64,000 nucleotides of DNA from Amycolatopsis sp. CA-126428 (GCF_002904335.1 NZ_PPHF01000081.1:1-64000); one strand, 5' to 3'. Positions 50,869-61,076 are shown, counted from the stretch's first letter. Translations and numbers: made by a program. Notes: a model not told the origin generated them from the sequence alone.

Positions 50869-52707
50869 CTACCGGCCCGGCTGGACGCTCGCCTCGAAGT
50901 AGTCGGCCAGCGTGCCGGGCGTGGTCGCGGCCGCCTGGTCACTCGTGTTCAGCTGGTAGATGAACCCGGCCAGCGGCCGGTCCGCGACCGTGAACACGAG
51001 CACCGCCGACGTCTTCCCCGCGGCCGACGCGTAGTGCCCCTTGAGCCCGTTGCCGCCCCAGTCGGCCTCGGTGCGGTCGCCGCCCGCCGAGGCGAGCAGG
51101 CCCTCGGTGTACTGCTTGAGGGCGTCGGCGCTGTCGCCGTGGACGTAGGTCACCTGCGTGCCGGCCCGGCCCGGCGCGGAGCAGGTCGAGGCGGCCCCCA
51201 GGCTCTGCGCCGGCGCCGCCGGGCCGTTGCCCATGCCCGGCTTGCAGTCCCCGGTGTCGGCGATCTTCCCGGCGAGCTGGCGCAGGCACCCCGTGAAGCC
51301 CTTGTCGTCCGCCTGCCCCGGCGTCTTGCACTGGTCCGCCGTGTAGGTCGTCACCGAGGACGACGACGTGAGGAACACCGTCAGGCCCACCGCGAGCGCC
51401 ACGACGACCGCGGCCGCGATCCCGATCAGCAGCTTCTTCTTCCCGCCGGGCTTCGGCTCGGCCTTGTCGGGCGCGGGCGAGTACGCCGGGAAGTTCGACG
51501 GCACCGGCTGCGGGCCGCTCGGCGGGAAGTTCGACGGCGCGTAACCCGGGTACTGCGGCGGCGGCGCGTACTGCGGGCGGCGCGGCGGCGCACCCGCGGC
51601 CACCGCCCCTTCGACGTTCTGGGTGCGCACGGACGATCCGTCGCGGGCCACATGCTGCGCGCCGAGCGCGACGGCGGTCTCCGGCTGGTCGAGGCTGGCG
51701 GGCACGACACCGAGCTTCTCCGCGATCATCGCGCCGACCAGCGGCAGCCGGCTCGACCCGCCGACGAGGTAGATGCCGGCCAGCCGGTCCGGGGTCAGCC
51801 CGGACGACCGCAGCGTCCGCGACAGCAGCTCGACGCTGCGCAGCATCGCCGGCCGGACCAGGCCTTCCAGCTCGCCGCGGGTGACGAGGACGTCCTTGAA
51901 CGGCTCGGGCATCGGCACCTCGGTCTGCGGGTGCCGCGACAGCGCCTCCTTGGCCGCCTTGACGTCCTCCTGCAGCGCGCGCCGGGTGCGCCGGTCGGCG
52001 GTGGACTCCGGGCGCAGCAGGCGCTGCCAGCGCTGCGGGTCGGAGTGCGAGACCTCGCGTCCGACGTGCACCATCAGCGCCTGGTCGACGTCGAGGCCGC
52101 CGAGGTCGGGCAGGCCGTCCTCGGCGAGCACGGTGAACCCGTTCTGCGTGGCGCCGACGACCGCGACGTCGAAGGTGCCCGCGCCGAGGTCGTAGACGGC
52201 GAGGGCCTGGCCGGGCGCGAGCGACTTGCCGGGGAACGACGCGAAGTGCGCCGCGGCGGCGACCGGCTCGGGCACCAGCAGGATGTTCGGGCCCATCCCC
52301 GCGAGCCGGGCGGCGGCCATCAGCACGGTGCGGCGCGGCTGCCCCCACTGCGCGGGGTGGGTCAGCCGGACCTCGTCGGGCTGCTCGCCGCCGAGCTGGC
52401 GAGAGGTTTCCTCGAGCACGCGGCGCAGGATGGCGGCCAGCGCGTCGGTGACCGGGACGACGTCGGTGCCGAGCAGCAGGGTCTGCTCGTCGATGCGGCG
52501 CTTGGGGTTCGGTTCGAAGCGGGTCGGGTCGAGCCGGGCGCGGCGCTCGGCGTCGCGGCCGACCATGATCGTGCCCTCTTCGGTGGCGAACACCGCCGAA
52601 GGCATGTTGGCCGAGCCGTCCACCTCGACGACCCGGGGCGGCCTCCCGTGCGCCGAAAGCACGGCGACGGTGTTGGACGTCCCGAGGTCCACGGACAGGA
52701 TCCGCAC
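50869..52707 (-). CDS. membrane-anchored Hsp70/DnaK-like protein
   Basis: GTG 52707 behind GGGGAGT gives 612 residues. The actin-like ATPase (1-375) shows VDLGTSNTV, VYDLGAGTFDVAVV and the adenosine motif YLVGGSSRLPLV. The usual substrate-binding domain is replaced by a Pro/Tyr-rich linker (about 385-420), one membrane helix (LLIGIAAAVVVALAVGLTVFL) and a ~160-residue outer domain with four Cys (DQCKTPGQADDKGF, TGDCKPG). This is a sensor-like topology rather than a chaperone. It diverges from the pdxA-like operon. Confidence 0.85.
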   Translation of the reverse strand: MRILSVDLGTSNTVAVLSAHGRPPRVVEVDGSANMPSAVFATEEGTIMVGRDAERRARLDPTRFEPNPKRRIDEQTLLLGTDVVPVTDALAAILRRVLEETSRQLGGEQPDEVRLTHPAQWGQPRRTVLMAAARLAGMGPNILLVPEPVAAAAHFASFPGKSLAPGQALAVYDLGAGTFDVAVVGATQNGFTVLAEDGLPDLGGLDVDQALMVHVGREVSHSDPQRWQRLLRPESTADRRTRRALQEDVKAAKEALSRHPQTEVPMPEPFKDVLVTRGELEGLVRPAMLRSVELLSRTLRSSGLTPDRLAGIYLVGGSSRLPLVGAMIAEKLGVVPASLDQPETAVALGAQHVARDGSSVRTQNVEGAVAAGAPPRRPQYAPPPQYPGYAPSNFPPSGPQPVPSNFPAYSPAPDKAEPKPGGKKKLLIGIAAAVVVALAVGLTVFLTSSSSVTTYTADQCKTPGQADDKGFTGCLRQLAGKIADTGDCKPGMGNGPAAPAQSLGAASTCSAPGRAGTQVTYVHGDSADALKQYTEGLLASAGGDRTEADWGGNGLKGHYASAAGKTSAVLVFTVADRPLAGFIYQLNTSDQAAATTPGTLADYFEASVQPGR

Positions 52708-53005
52708 AGCACTCCCCTTCGCGAAAAACACGCCACGACGGCGCCCGCGTGATGCTGCCATGCGCGCGGTCACCGTGCGTGCGGACCCGGGAAAGTCACT
52801 GCTCCTTGACGTGGGCGCCGATCAAGGTGCACGATAGTTGCACAGTTCAGTCAACTCGACTGCTCGGATCGCGCAAGAAGGGAGGGTCGGTGCCGGTGAA
52901 CGTAGGTACCCGGCACGCCTCGCCACCACACGCCATGCAGGCGGTTCGGAAGGCGCCCTGCCCGGAAAACCCGAACCACCTCCTGGCCACCGGAAGGAAC
53001 CACCC
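52708..53005. promoter_or_regulatory. divergent promoter region, hsp70-like / pdxA-like
   Basis: These 298 bases carry the promoters of two divergent units. Around 52838-52858 there is the inverted repeat AGTTG-N11-CAACT and nearby TGCAC direct repeats, which could be a DeoR site for the downstream operon. Confidence 0.45.
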
Positions 53006-54034
53006 GTGAACGACCTCCCCATCCTCGCCGTCACCCTCGGCGACCCCGTGGGCATCGGCCCGGAGATCACCCTGAAGACCCTCGCCGAGCCCGAGGCCCT
53101 GCAGATGGCGCACGGGGTGGCGGTGGGCGACGCGATCGTGCTGGAACGCCTGGTCCGGCACCTGGGCCTGCACCTGGAGATCAACCCGATCGCCACGGTC
53201 GCCGACGCGCGCTTCACCACCGGCGTGATCGACGTGCTCAACCTCGGCGTGGTCACCGAAGACCTGCCGTGGGGCGAGGTGAACGCGACCGCGGGCGCCG
53301 CCGCGGTGGGGGCGATCGAGGTCGCCACCCGGCTCGCGCTGGCCGGCGAGGTCGACGCGGTGGTGACCGCGCCGATCAACAAGGAAGCCATCTGGGCGGC
53401 GGGCTCGCAGCACCTCGGGCACACCGAGATGCTCGGCGAGCTGACCGGATCGACCCGGTTCAACACGATGTTCTGGGTCTCCGGGCTGAAGATCTTCTTC
53501 GCCACCCGGCACCTTTCGCTGCGCGAGGCGATCAGCCAGATCACCCGGGAGAACATCGAGCACGCGATCCGGGAGGCGTACACCGCGCTGGAAGTGTTCG
53601 GCACGGAGAAACCGAGGCTGGCCGTGGCGGCGCTCAACCCGCACGGCGGGGAGAACGGCAAGTTCGGCGACGAGGAGATCATCGCGATCGCCCCGGCGGT
53701 CGCCGCCGCGCGGGTGGCCGGGCTCGACGTGGTCGGCCCGATCCCCGCGGATTCCGTGTTCCACCAAGGGATCCAGGGCCGGTTCGACGGGGTGCTCTCG
53801 CTCTACCACGACCAGGGGCACATCGCGTCGAAGACCTACGACTTCGACGGCACGGTGTCGGTGACGGTCGGCCTGCCGATCCTGCGCACGTCGGTCGACC
53901 ACGGCACGGCGTTCGACATCGCCGGCACCGGCCGGGCGTCGCACGGCACCATGCGGGCGGCGTTCAAGGCCGCGGCCACCCTGGCGCCGTACGCGCGGAA
54001 GCTGCCGGTCATCTACCCACCGGCCCGCCGGTGA
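53006..54034 (+). CDS. PdxA-family 4-phosphate dehydrogenase (catabolic PdxA2-like by context)
   Basis: GTG 53006, 8 bases after GGAAGG, gives 342 residues. PdxA oxidises 4-phospho-hydroxy acids with NAD and a metal. Motifs seen: GDPVGIGPEI (11-20), TAPINKEAI, metal His in LGHTEMLGEL, HGGENGKFGDEE, and LYHDQGH. It sits in an operon with an organic-anion MFS transporter and a DeoR regulator, as for the PdxA2 group acting on phosphorylated C4 sugar acids (threonate, erythronate). The usual DUF1537 kinase is not nearby. A true vitamin B6 role cannot be excluded. Confidence 0.85.
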   Translation: MNDLPILAVTLGDPVGIGPEITLKTLAEPEALQMAHGVAVGDAIVLERLVRHLGLHLEINPIATVADARFTTGVIDVLNLGVVTEDLPWGEVNATAGAAAVGAIEVATRLALAGEVDAVVTAPINKEAIWAAGSQHLGHTEMLGELTGSTRFNTMFWVSGLKIFFATRHLSLREAISQITRENIEHAIREAYTALEVFGTEKPRLAVAALNPHGGENGKFGDEEIIAIAPAVAAARVAGLDVVGPIPADSVFHQGIQGRFDGVLSLYHDQGHIASKTYDFDGTVSVTVGLPILRTSVDHGTAFDIAGTGRASHGTMRAAFKAAATLAPYARKLPVIYPPARR

Positions 54035-55308
54035 TCCCCCGCAAGCGCTGGGCGTACGTCATCCCGGTCGCGGTGGTCATGTACATGCTGGCCTACCTCG
54101 ACCGCACGAACGTCGCGGTGATCCTGCCCTACATCGGCGACGACTTCCCGTTGTCGGCCGGCGCGAAAGGGCTGGCCAGCGGCATCTTCTTCGTCGGCTA
54201 CCTGGTGCTGCAGATCCCCGCGGCGGTGCTGGCGGCGAAGTGGAGCGCCCGCAGGACCGTGCTGATCCTGATGATCGCCTGGGCGTTCGCGGCGGTGCTC
54301 TGCGGGCTGGTGCGGAACGAAACCCAGCTGTACCTGGCCCGGCTGCTGCTCGGGTTGTTCGAGGGCGGCGTGTGGCCCGCGGTGCTGATCCTGCTGGCGT
54401 CGCGGTTCCCGCAAGCGGAACGGGCCCGGGCGAACGCGCTGTGGATGACGTGCCTGCCGATCTCGGCGATCCTCATGTCGCCGCTGTCCGGGTTCATGCT
54501 CGACCACATGTCCTGGCGCTGGGTGTTCGTCCTCCAGGGCCTGCCGCCGCTGGTGTGGGCGGTCGTCTGGTGGTTCGCGGTGGCCGACCGGCCGGCCCGG
54601 GCGCGGTGGATCTCCGCGGCGGAACGCGAGTACCTCGAAACCACCTTGCGGGCCGAAGAAGACGCGAAGCCGGCGTTCGCCAAGGAGAGTTACCGGCAGG
54701 CGCTGGCGAACCGCCAGGTGCTGCTGCTGGTCGGCATCTACTTCTTCTGGATCACCGGCTTCTACGGCTTCTCCCTGTGGCTGCCGTCGGTGGTGAAGAC
54801 GATGACCGGCGGCTCGGCCACCGCCGTCGGCTTCCTGTCGGCCGTGCCGTACGTGCTGGCGCTGGCCGGGATGGTCGCGTGCGCACACTGGTCCGACCGC
54901 ACCGGCAACCGGCGGCTCGCGGTCACGGTGCCGCTGCTCGTCGCGATCGGCGGGCTGCTGCTGGGCAACCTCGGGCACTGGCCGGCGGCCGTGCAGCTGG
55001 CGCTGCTCTGCGTGGTGGCGACCGGCGTCTACATGCCGTACGGGCCGTTCTGGGCGATCCCCGGCCGGGTCCTCGGCATCGAAGTGGTCGCCGTGGCGAT
55101 GGGGCTGATCAACGCGCTGGGCAACCTCGGCGGCTTCGCCGGTCCCTACCTGGTCGGCTGGCTGACCGATGTCACCGGCACGACGACCACCGGGTTCGTC
55201 GTCTTGGCCGCGTTCCTCGCCGTGGCCGCCGGGCTGGCGTTCTTCGGGCTGAAACCCGTGACTGTGGAAGGCTCGGCGCATGCCTCAGCCGCGACCAGGC
55301 ACCCGTGA
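54031..55308 (+). CDS. MFS transporter, anion:cation symporter (ACS) family
   Basis: GTG 54031 overlaps the pdxA-like stop by GTGA. The 425-residue protein has twelve helices and ACS motifs: YLDRTNVAV in helix 1, GLFEGGVWPAVLILL, and the central loop ARWISAAEREYLETTL. Related transporters bring in hexuronates, galactarate, tartrate or threonate with protons. It probably supplies the PdxA-like pathway. Its 3' end overlaps the DeoR gene by 29 bases. Confidence 0.88.
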   Translation: MIPRKRWAYVIPVAVVMYMLAYLDRTNVAVILPYIGDDFPLSAGAKGLASGIFFVGYLVLQIPAAVLAAKWSARRTVLILMIAWAFAAVLCGLVRNETQLYLARLLLGLFEGGVWPAVLILLASRFPQAERARANALWMTCLPISAILMSPLSGFMLDHMSWRWVFVLQGLPPLVWAVVWWFAVADRPARARWISAAEREYLETTLRAEEDAKPAFAKESYRQALANRQVLLLVGIYFFWITGFYGFSLWLPSVVKTMTGGSATAVGFLSAVPYVLALAGMVACAHWSDRTGNRRLAVTVPLLVAIGGLLLGNLGHWPAAVQLALLCVVATGVYMPYGPFWAIPGRVLGIEVVAVAMGLINALGNLGGFAGPYLVGWLTDVTGTTTTGFVVLAAFLAVAAGLAFFGLKPVTVEGSAHASAATRHP

Positions 55309-56068
55309 CCGGCGCGCGATGCTCCTGGAGGCCGTCCGCGACGGCTCCGGCGGCATCGCGGAACTGGCCGAAGAGTTCGGCGTCTCCGAGTCGACGATCC
55401 GCCGCGACCTCGCCTCGCTCGCCGGCGCCGGGCACGTCGTCCGCACCTACGGCGGCGCACTCGACACCGAGCGCAGTCCCCTCGAGAAGGACCGGGAGCA
55501 CGCGGCGGCCAAGGACGCCATCGCCCGGGAGGCCGCCGCGCTCGTCCGGGACGGCGAGGTGGTGCTCCTCGACGCGGGCACGACCACCGGCAGGCTCGCC
55601 CGCCACCTCGCCCACCGCGAAGGGCTGACGGTGGTGACCAACGGCGTCACGGCGATCCGCGAGCTCGCGGGCTTCCCCGGGATCGACCTCATCGTCCTCG
55701 GCGGCCGGCTGCGGCACTCCGACGAGGCGATCCTCGGCGAGAGCGTGCTGGCGCAGCTGCGACACATTTCACCCGACCGGGTGTTTCTGGGTGCCGACGG
55801 CGTCGTGGCCGGGCGCGGGCTGTGCTGCCCGTCACTGGAACAGTCGGTGGTCAAGCACGCGATGCTCCACGCGGGCGCGGAGGCCTACGTGCTGGCCGAC
55901 CACTCCCAGCTGGACCAGGCCCCTTTTTCCTACTGGACGCCGCTGGACCGCGAGTACCGGCTGATCACCGACGAGCCGCGGGTGGACGTGATGTTCCCCC
56001 AGTTCGCCCAGAGCGTGATCCTGGCCGGCGGCCCCGGAATTGTCGGTGGTGCCGCGCATCATGGATGA
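55280..56068 (+). CDS. DeoR-family regulator
   Basis: The 262-residue protein has an N-terminal HTH (GGIAELAEEFGVSESTIRRDL, 24-44) and the DeoR sugar-phosphate sensor domain (RTYGGAL, LDAGTTTGRLARHL, VVTNGVTAI, DRVFLGADGV). GGAAGG precedes ATG 55280. As last gene of the MFS/pdxA operon it likely represses it in the absence of a phosphorylated C4 acid. The end overlaps lhr by 8 bases. Confidence 0.9.
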   Translation: MPQPRPGTRDRRAMLLEAVRDGSGGIAELAEEFGVSESTIRRDLASLAGAGHVVRTYGGALDTERSPLEKDREHAAAKDAIAREAAALVRDGEVVLLDAGTTTGRLARHLAHREGLTVVTNGVTAIRELAGFPGIDLIVLGGRLRHSDEAILGESVLAQLRHISPDRVFLGADGVVAGRGLCCPSLEQSVVKHAMLHAGAEAYVLADHSQLDQAPFSYWTPLDREYRLITDEPRVDVMFPQFAQSVILAGGPGIVGGAAHHG

Positions 56069-59000
56069 CGTGGCAGCTGACGTTCTCGACCTTTTCTCCC
56101 CCGCGACCCGCGACTGGTTCGCCGGGGCCTTCGCCGCGCCCACCGCGGCGCAGGAAGGGGCCTGGCGGGCCGCACACGCGGGCGAGCACGCCCTCGTCGT
56201 CGCGCCCACCGGGTCCGGCAAGACCCTGTCCGCGTTCCTCTGGGCGCTGGACAGGCTCTCGGTGGAGCCGCCACCGGCGGAAGCGACGAAACGCTGCCGG
56301 ATCCTCTACGTCTCGCCGCTGAAGGCCCTGGCGGTCGACGTCCAGCGGAACCTGCGGGCCCCGCTCGCCGGCATCTCGCAGGCCAGCCGCCGGCTCGGGC
56401 TGCCGGTGCCCGGGATCGAAGTGGGCATGCGCACCGGCGACACCACCGCGGCCGAGCGCCGCGCGTTCGGCAAGACCCCGCCGGACGTGCTGGTGACCAC
56501 GCCGGAGTCGCTGTTCCTCATCCTCACGTCGTCGGCGCGGGAGTCGCTGCGCGGCGTCGAGACCGTGATCGTCGACGAGGTGCACGCGGTCGCCGGCGGC
56601 AAGCGCGGCGCGCACCTCGCGCTCTCGCTGGAGCGGCTGGACGCGCTGCTGCCGAAGCCGGCGCAGCGGATCGGCCTGTCGGCGACGGTCCGCCCGATCG
56701 ACGAGGTGAGCGCGTTCCTGGCCGGCGGCCGTCCGGTGCGCGTGGTCCAGCCGAAGCTGGCGAAGACCATCGAGGTCCGCGTCGAGGTCCCGGTGGAGGA
56801 CATGGGCAACCTCGACGCGCCGCGCGGCGGGCCGGCGCCGAGCCCGCTCGACGCGCTGGAGTCGCTGGAGTCGCTGACCGAGGCGTTCCCGCCCGGGGAG
56901 ATCGCCCCGGGCGGCCTGGGCACGCTGGAGGAGATGGCCGGCAACCCCGTGCAGCGGCCGTCGATCTGGCCGGCGGTCGAGGAGCGGGTGCTGAGCCTGA
57001 TCCGCGCGCACCGCTCGACCATCGTCTTCGCCAACTCGCGCCGGCTCACCGAGCGGCTCACCGCCCGGCTCAACGAGCTGGCCGTCGAGCAGACCGAGCT
57101 GACCCCGGCCGACGCGTTCCCGGCGGAAGCCGTCGGGCAGTCCGGCGTGAGCACCGGCGCGGCGCCGGTGATCGCCCGGGCCCACCACGGATCGATGTCG
57201 CGGGAGCAGCGCACCCACGTCGAAGAGGCGCTCAAGTCCGGGCAGCTGCCGTGCGTGGTGGCGACGTCGTCGCTGGAGCTGGGCATCGACATGGGCGCGG
57301 TCGACCTCGTGGTGCAGATCGAAGCGCCGCCGACGGTGGCGTCCGGGCTGCAGCGGGTCGGCCGGGCGGGGCACCAGGTCGGCGCGGTGTCGTCCGGGGT
57401 GATGTTCCCGAAGTTCCGCGGCGACCTCGTCTCCTGCGCGGTGGTCGCGGAGCGGATGGCGAGCGGGGCGATCGAGGCGGTCCGCTACCCGCGCAACCCG
57501 CTGGACGTCCTGGCGCAGCACGTCGTCGCCATGGTGGCGCTGGAACCGTGGACGGTGCCGGACCTCGCGTCGCTGGTGCGGCGGGCCGCCCCCTTCGCCG
57601 CGCTGCCGGACGACGCCCTGCACGCGGTGCTCGACATGCTCGCGGGCCGCTACCCGAGCGAGGAGTTCGGCGAGCTGCGGGCGCGGATCACCTGGGACCG
57701 CATCGCCGGCGAGCTGCGTGGGCGGCCCGGCTCGCAGCGGCTGGCCGTCACGTCGGGCGGCACCATCCCCGACCGCGGCCTGTTCACCGTCATGACCCCG
57801 GGCGCGGACGACAAGCCCGGTTCGCGCGTCGGCGAGTTCGACGAAGAGATGGTGTACGAGTCGCGCGTCGGCGACACCATCCTGCTCGGTACGTCGTCGT
57901 GGCGGATCACCGACATCACGCACGACCGCGTCATCGTGGTGCCGGCGCCGGGCGAGCCGGCGCGGATGCCGTTCTGGAAGGGCGACGCGCCGGGCCGCCC
58001 GCTGGAACTCGGCCGGGCGCTGGGGAAGTTCGTCCGCGAACTCTCCACTTCGGACGAGGCGAAGGCGCGCGAGCGGGCCCAGGCGGCCGGGCTGGACGAG
58101 CGGGCGTGCGACAACCTCCTCGCCTACCTGACCGAGCAGAAGGCGGCCACCCGGCACGTCCCGAACGACCGGACGATCCTGCTGGAGCGCTACCGCGACG
58201 AGCTCGGCGACTGGCGGATCGTCGTGCACTCGCCGTTCGGCGCGCAGGTGAACGCGCCGTGGGCGCTCGCAATCGCCGCGCGGCTGCGGGAAAACCGAGG
58301 GGTGGATGCGCAGGTCGCGCACTCCGACGACGGCATCGTCCTGCGGCTTCCGGACGCCCTCGACGCCGAAGGCGGCGAGGTGACCATCGGCGCGGACGAC
58401 GTGCTGCTCGACCCCGAGGAGGTCGAGCAGCTGATCGTCGCCGAGGTCGGCGGCTCGGCCGTGTTCGCGGCGCGGTTCCGGGAGTGCGCGGCCCGGTCGT
58501 TGCTGCTGCCCCGCCGGGACCCGCGGCGCCGGACTCCGCTGTGGCAGCAACGGCAGCGCGCGTCGCAGCTGCTGTCGGTCGCGGCGAAGTACGAGCGGTT
58601 CCCGGTCGTGCTGGAGGCGATGCGGGAGGTCCTGCAGGACGTCTACGACGTCAGCGGCCTGCGCGAGCTGATGGCCGACGTCCGCGCCCGCAAGGTCCGG
58701 CTGGTGGAGGTCGAAACGCCGGCCGCGTCGCCGTTCGCGCGCAGTCTGCTCTTCGGCTACATCGGGATGTTCCTGTACGAGACAGACGCTCCGCTGGCCG
58801 AGCGGCGGGCGGCGGCGCTGTCGCTGGATTCGGGGCTGCTGGCCGAGCTCCTGGGCACCGAGGCGATCCGGGAGCTGCTGGATCCCGAAGCCGTCGCCGA
58901 GGTGGAACGGTCGCTGCAGCGGCTCGACCCCGAGCGCCACGCGCGCTCGGCCGAGGACGCCGCCGACCTGCTGCGGTTCCTCGGCGACCTGACCGTCGAA

Positions 59001-60731
59001 GAGGCCGCCGAGCGCGGGATCCAGGCGGAGTGGCTCACCGAGCTGGAAGCGGCGCGGCGGGCGATCCGGGTGCGGATCGGCGGCTCGGAACGGTTCTTGG
59101 CGATCGAGGACGCCGGCCGGGTGCGTGACGCGCTGGGCACCGCGCTGCCGGTGGGCGTGCCCGAGGCGTTCACCGAACCGGTGGCGGACCCGCTCGGGGA
59201 CCTGTTGTCGCGGTACGCCCGCAGCCGCGGGCCGTTCGCCGCGGCGGACGCGGCCGCGCGGTTCGGGCTCGGCACCGCGGTCGTCACCGGCGTGCTCGAC
59301 CGGATGACCGGCGAAGGCCGCCTGGTGCGCGGCGAGCTGAGCCCGGTCGGCCATCCGGAAACCCACGGCGTCGGGGTCGAGTACTGCGATTCGGCCGTGC
59401 TGCGCCGGCTGCGGCGGGCGTCGCTGGCGAAGCTGCGAGCCGAAGTCGAGCCGGTCGAACCGGCGGCACTGGGCCGGTTCCTGCCCGCGTGGCACGGGTT
59501 CGGCGGCCGCGTCCGCGCCGCCCCGACGGCGGACGACGTGCTGTCGGTGGTGGAGCAGCTCGCCGGGGCGCCGTTGCCGGCGAGCGCGGTGGAGTCGCTG
59601 ATCCTGCCCGGGCGGCTGCCGGGCTACTCCCCCGCGTTGCTGGACGAGCTGACGACCGCGGGCGAGGTCACGTGGGCGGGCTGCGGCGCGCTCTCCGGCG
59701 GCGACGGCTGGATCGCCCTGGCCCCGACGGACGTGGCCGACCTGCTGCTGCCCGAGGTCGTCGAGGACATCCCGACCGGCCCGCTGCACGACGCCATCGT
59801 GTCCACTTTGGAGGGTGGCGCGCTGTTCTTCCGCCAGCTGGTGGACCGCGCGACGGTCCTGGTGGACAAGGCCCCGAACGACGCCGAAGTCGTGGCGGCG
59901 CTGTGGGATCTGGTCTGGGCGGGCTTGGTCACGGGCGACACACTGGGGCCGTTGCGGGCCCAGGTCGCCGGACACGGCGCCCACAAGCCCCGGCGCCAGG
60001 CCCCCCGCGGCCGGTACGCACGGCTGCGGGCAGGGCGGCCACAGATGCCCTCGCGATCCGGACCGCCGACGGTCGCCGGCCGGTGGGCGCTGACCCCACC
60101 CCGCGAAACCGACGCGACCCGCCGGGCGCACGCGAGGACGGAGGCGTTCCTGGAGCGCCACGGCGTCCTGACCCGCGGCGCGCTCGACACCGAGCGCGTC
60201 ACGGGCGGGTTCTCCGGCATCTACAAGGTCCTCCGCGGCATGGAGGACACGGGCCAGGTGATCCGCGGTTACGTGGTGGAGGGCCTCGGCGCGGCCCAGT
60301 TCGCGGCGAAGGGCGCGGTCGACCGCTTGCGCGCCTTGTCGGGCCCGGGCCGCCCGGCACCGGGCCGGCCGGTGGTCCTGGCCGCGGCGGACCCGGCCCA
60401 GCCCTACGGCGCGGCCCTCCCTTGGCCGGCGGCAACGGGCGACACGAAGCACCGCCCCGCCCGCAAGGCCGGCGCACTGGCAGTCCTGGTCGACGGGGTC
60501 CCGGCCCTGTACGTGGAACGAGGAGGCCGCTCCCTGCTGAGTTTCACGGAGGAGCGCCAGCCGTTGTCGGAGGCAGCCCAGGCCCTGTCGGCAGCGGTCC
60601 GCGAGGGCTGGCTGGGCCAGTTGTCAGTCCAACGCGCGGACGGCGAGCAGGCACTGACCTCGGAACTGTCGGAGGTGCTACAGGAGGCAGGCTTCCGAGC
60701 CACCCCCTCCGGCCTGCGGCTACGAGCCTGA
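56061..60731 (+). CDS. lhr: large ATP-dependent helicase Lhr
   Basis: ATG 56061 gives 1556 residues, full length for Lhr. Order: DEAD-type helicase domain with APTGSGKT (48-55) and DEVH in VIVDEVHAV (about 172), helicase C domain with ANSRRLTERL, SLELGIDMGAVDLV and LQRVGRAGH, a winged helix and Lhr barrel domain, and the C-terminal Lhr-CTD. Lhr is a 3'-5' DNA translocase linked to repair, in mycobacteria as part of the mutasome-associated damage response. It is read on after deoR with an 8-base overlap; a functional tie is doubtful. Confidence 0.93.
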   Translation: MDDVAADVLDLFSPATRDWFAGAFAAPTAAQEGAWRAAHAGEHALVVAPTGSGKTLSAFLWALDRLSVEPPPAEATKRCRILYVSPLKALAVDVQRNLRAPLAGISQASRRLGLPVPGIEVGMRTGDTTAAERRAFGKTPPDVLVTTPESLFLILTSSARESLRGVETVIVDEVHAVAGGKRGAHLALSLERLDALLPKPAQRIGLSATVRPIDEVSAFLAGGRPVRVVQPKLAKTIEVRVEVPVEDMGNLDAPRGGPAPSPLDALESLESLTEAFPPGEIAPGGLGTLEEMAGNPVQRPSIWPAVEERVLSLIRAHRSTIVFANSRRLTERLTARLNELAVEQTELTPADAFPAEAVGQSGVSTGAAPVIARAHHGSMSREQRTHVEEALKSGQLPCVVATSSLELGIDMGAVDLVVQIEAPPTVASGLQRVGRAGHQVGAVSSGVMFPKFRGDLVSCAVVAERMASGAIEAVRYPRNPLDVLAQHVVAMVALEPWTVPDLASLVRRAAPFAALPDDALHAVLDMLAGRYPSEEFGELRARITWDRIAGELRGRPGSQRLAVTSGGTIPDRGLFTVMTPGADDKPGSRVGEFDEEMVYESRVGDTILLGTSSWRITDITHDRVIVVPAPGEPARMPFWKGDAPGRPLELGRALGKFVRELSTSDEAKARERAQAAGLDERACDNLLAYLTEQKAATRHVPNDRTILLERYRDELGDWRIVVHSPFGAQVNAPWALAIAARLRENRGVDAQVAHSDDGIVLRLPDALDAEGGEVTIGADDVLLDPEEVEQLIVAEVGGSAVFAARFRECAARSLLLPRRDPRRRTPLWQQRQRASQLLSVAAKYERFPVVLEAMREVLQDVYDVSGLRELMADVRARKVRLVEVETPAASPFARSLLFGYIGMFLYETDAPLAERRAAALSLDSGLLAELLGTEAIRELLDPEAVAEVERSLQRLDPERHARSAEDAADLLRFLGDLTVEEAAERGIQAEWLTELEAARRAIRVRIGGSERFLAIEDAGRVRDALGTALPVGVPEAFTEPVADPLGDLLSRYARSRGPFAAADAAARFGLGTAVVTGVLDRMTGEGRLVRGELSPVGHPETHGVGVEYCDSAVLRRLRRASLAKLRAEVEPVEPAALGRFLPAWHGFGGRVRAAPTADDVLSVVEQLAGAPLPASAVESLILPGRLPGYSPALLDELTTAGEVTWAGCGALSGGDGWIALAPTDVADLLLPEVVEDIPTGPLHDAIVSTLEGGALFFRQLVDRATVLVDKAPNDAEVVAALWDLVWAGLVTGDTLGPLRAQVAGHGAHKPRRQAPRGRYARLRAGRPQMPSRSGPPTVAGRWALTPPRETDATRRAHARTEAFLERHGVLTRGALDTERVTGGFSGIYKVLRGMEDTGQVIRGYVVEGLGAAQFAAKGAVDRLRALSGPGRPAPGRPVVLAAADPAQPYGAALPWPAATGDTKHRPARKAGALAVLVDGVPALYVERGGRSLLSFTEERQPLSEAAQALSAAVREGWLGQLSVQRADGEQALTSELSEVLQEAGFRATPSGLRLRA

Positions 60732-61076
60732 GGCCCCGCAGGGCAAGCCAAGGCCGGGAGCCCCGAGGACTTCCGGCCGGGACCCGGTCGCCGGTCGAGG
60801 CTGAGTTGCAGGCCGCGGAGCCGGGTCGCCGGGCCGGGCAGTTCGCCCGCACCTCCGCCTCGCCACCGGAACCGATCCGCTGCAAGCACTCCGACCCGGC
60901 AGCCCCAGCAGCCCGGCGCCGGCCACCCGGCCACCCGGTCCTCCGCCCACCAGCGCCGATTCGCCGCCGCGCCCCTTCGTCCCGTCTCCGGGCGAGCCCG
61001 GTTGGTGATTCCGGCGCGACCGTCTTCCTCGCTGGCCTAAGCTGCCAGTCCGACACGCACGAAGGATGTTCTGCTC
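60732..61076. other. gene-free interval between lhr and def
   Basis: These 345 bases hold no supported gene. The sequence is GC-rich without the codon periodicity of its neighbours. The def promoter must lie at its right end; I see no clear motif or terminator. Confidence 0.55.

Noticed and set aside
55965..60452. 1495-codon minus-strand frame opposite lhr
   Set aside because: Low-complexity composition and no motifs; it is the antisense of a high-GC gene with clear helicase motifs.
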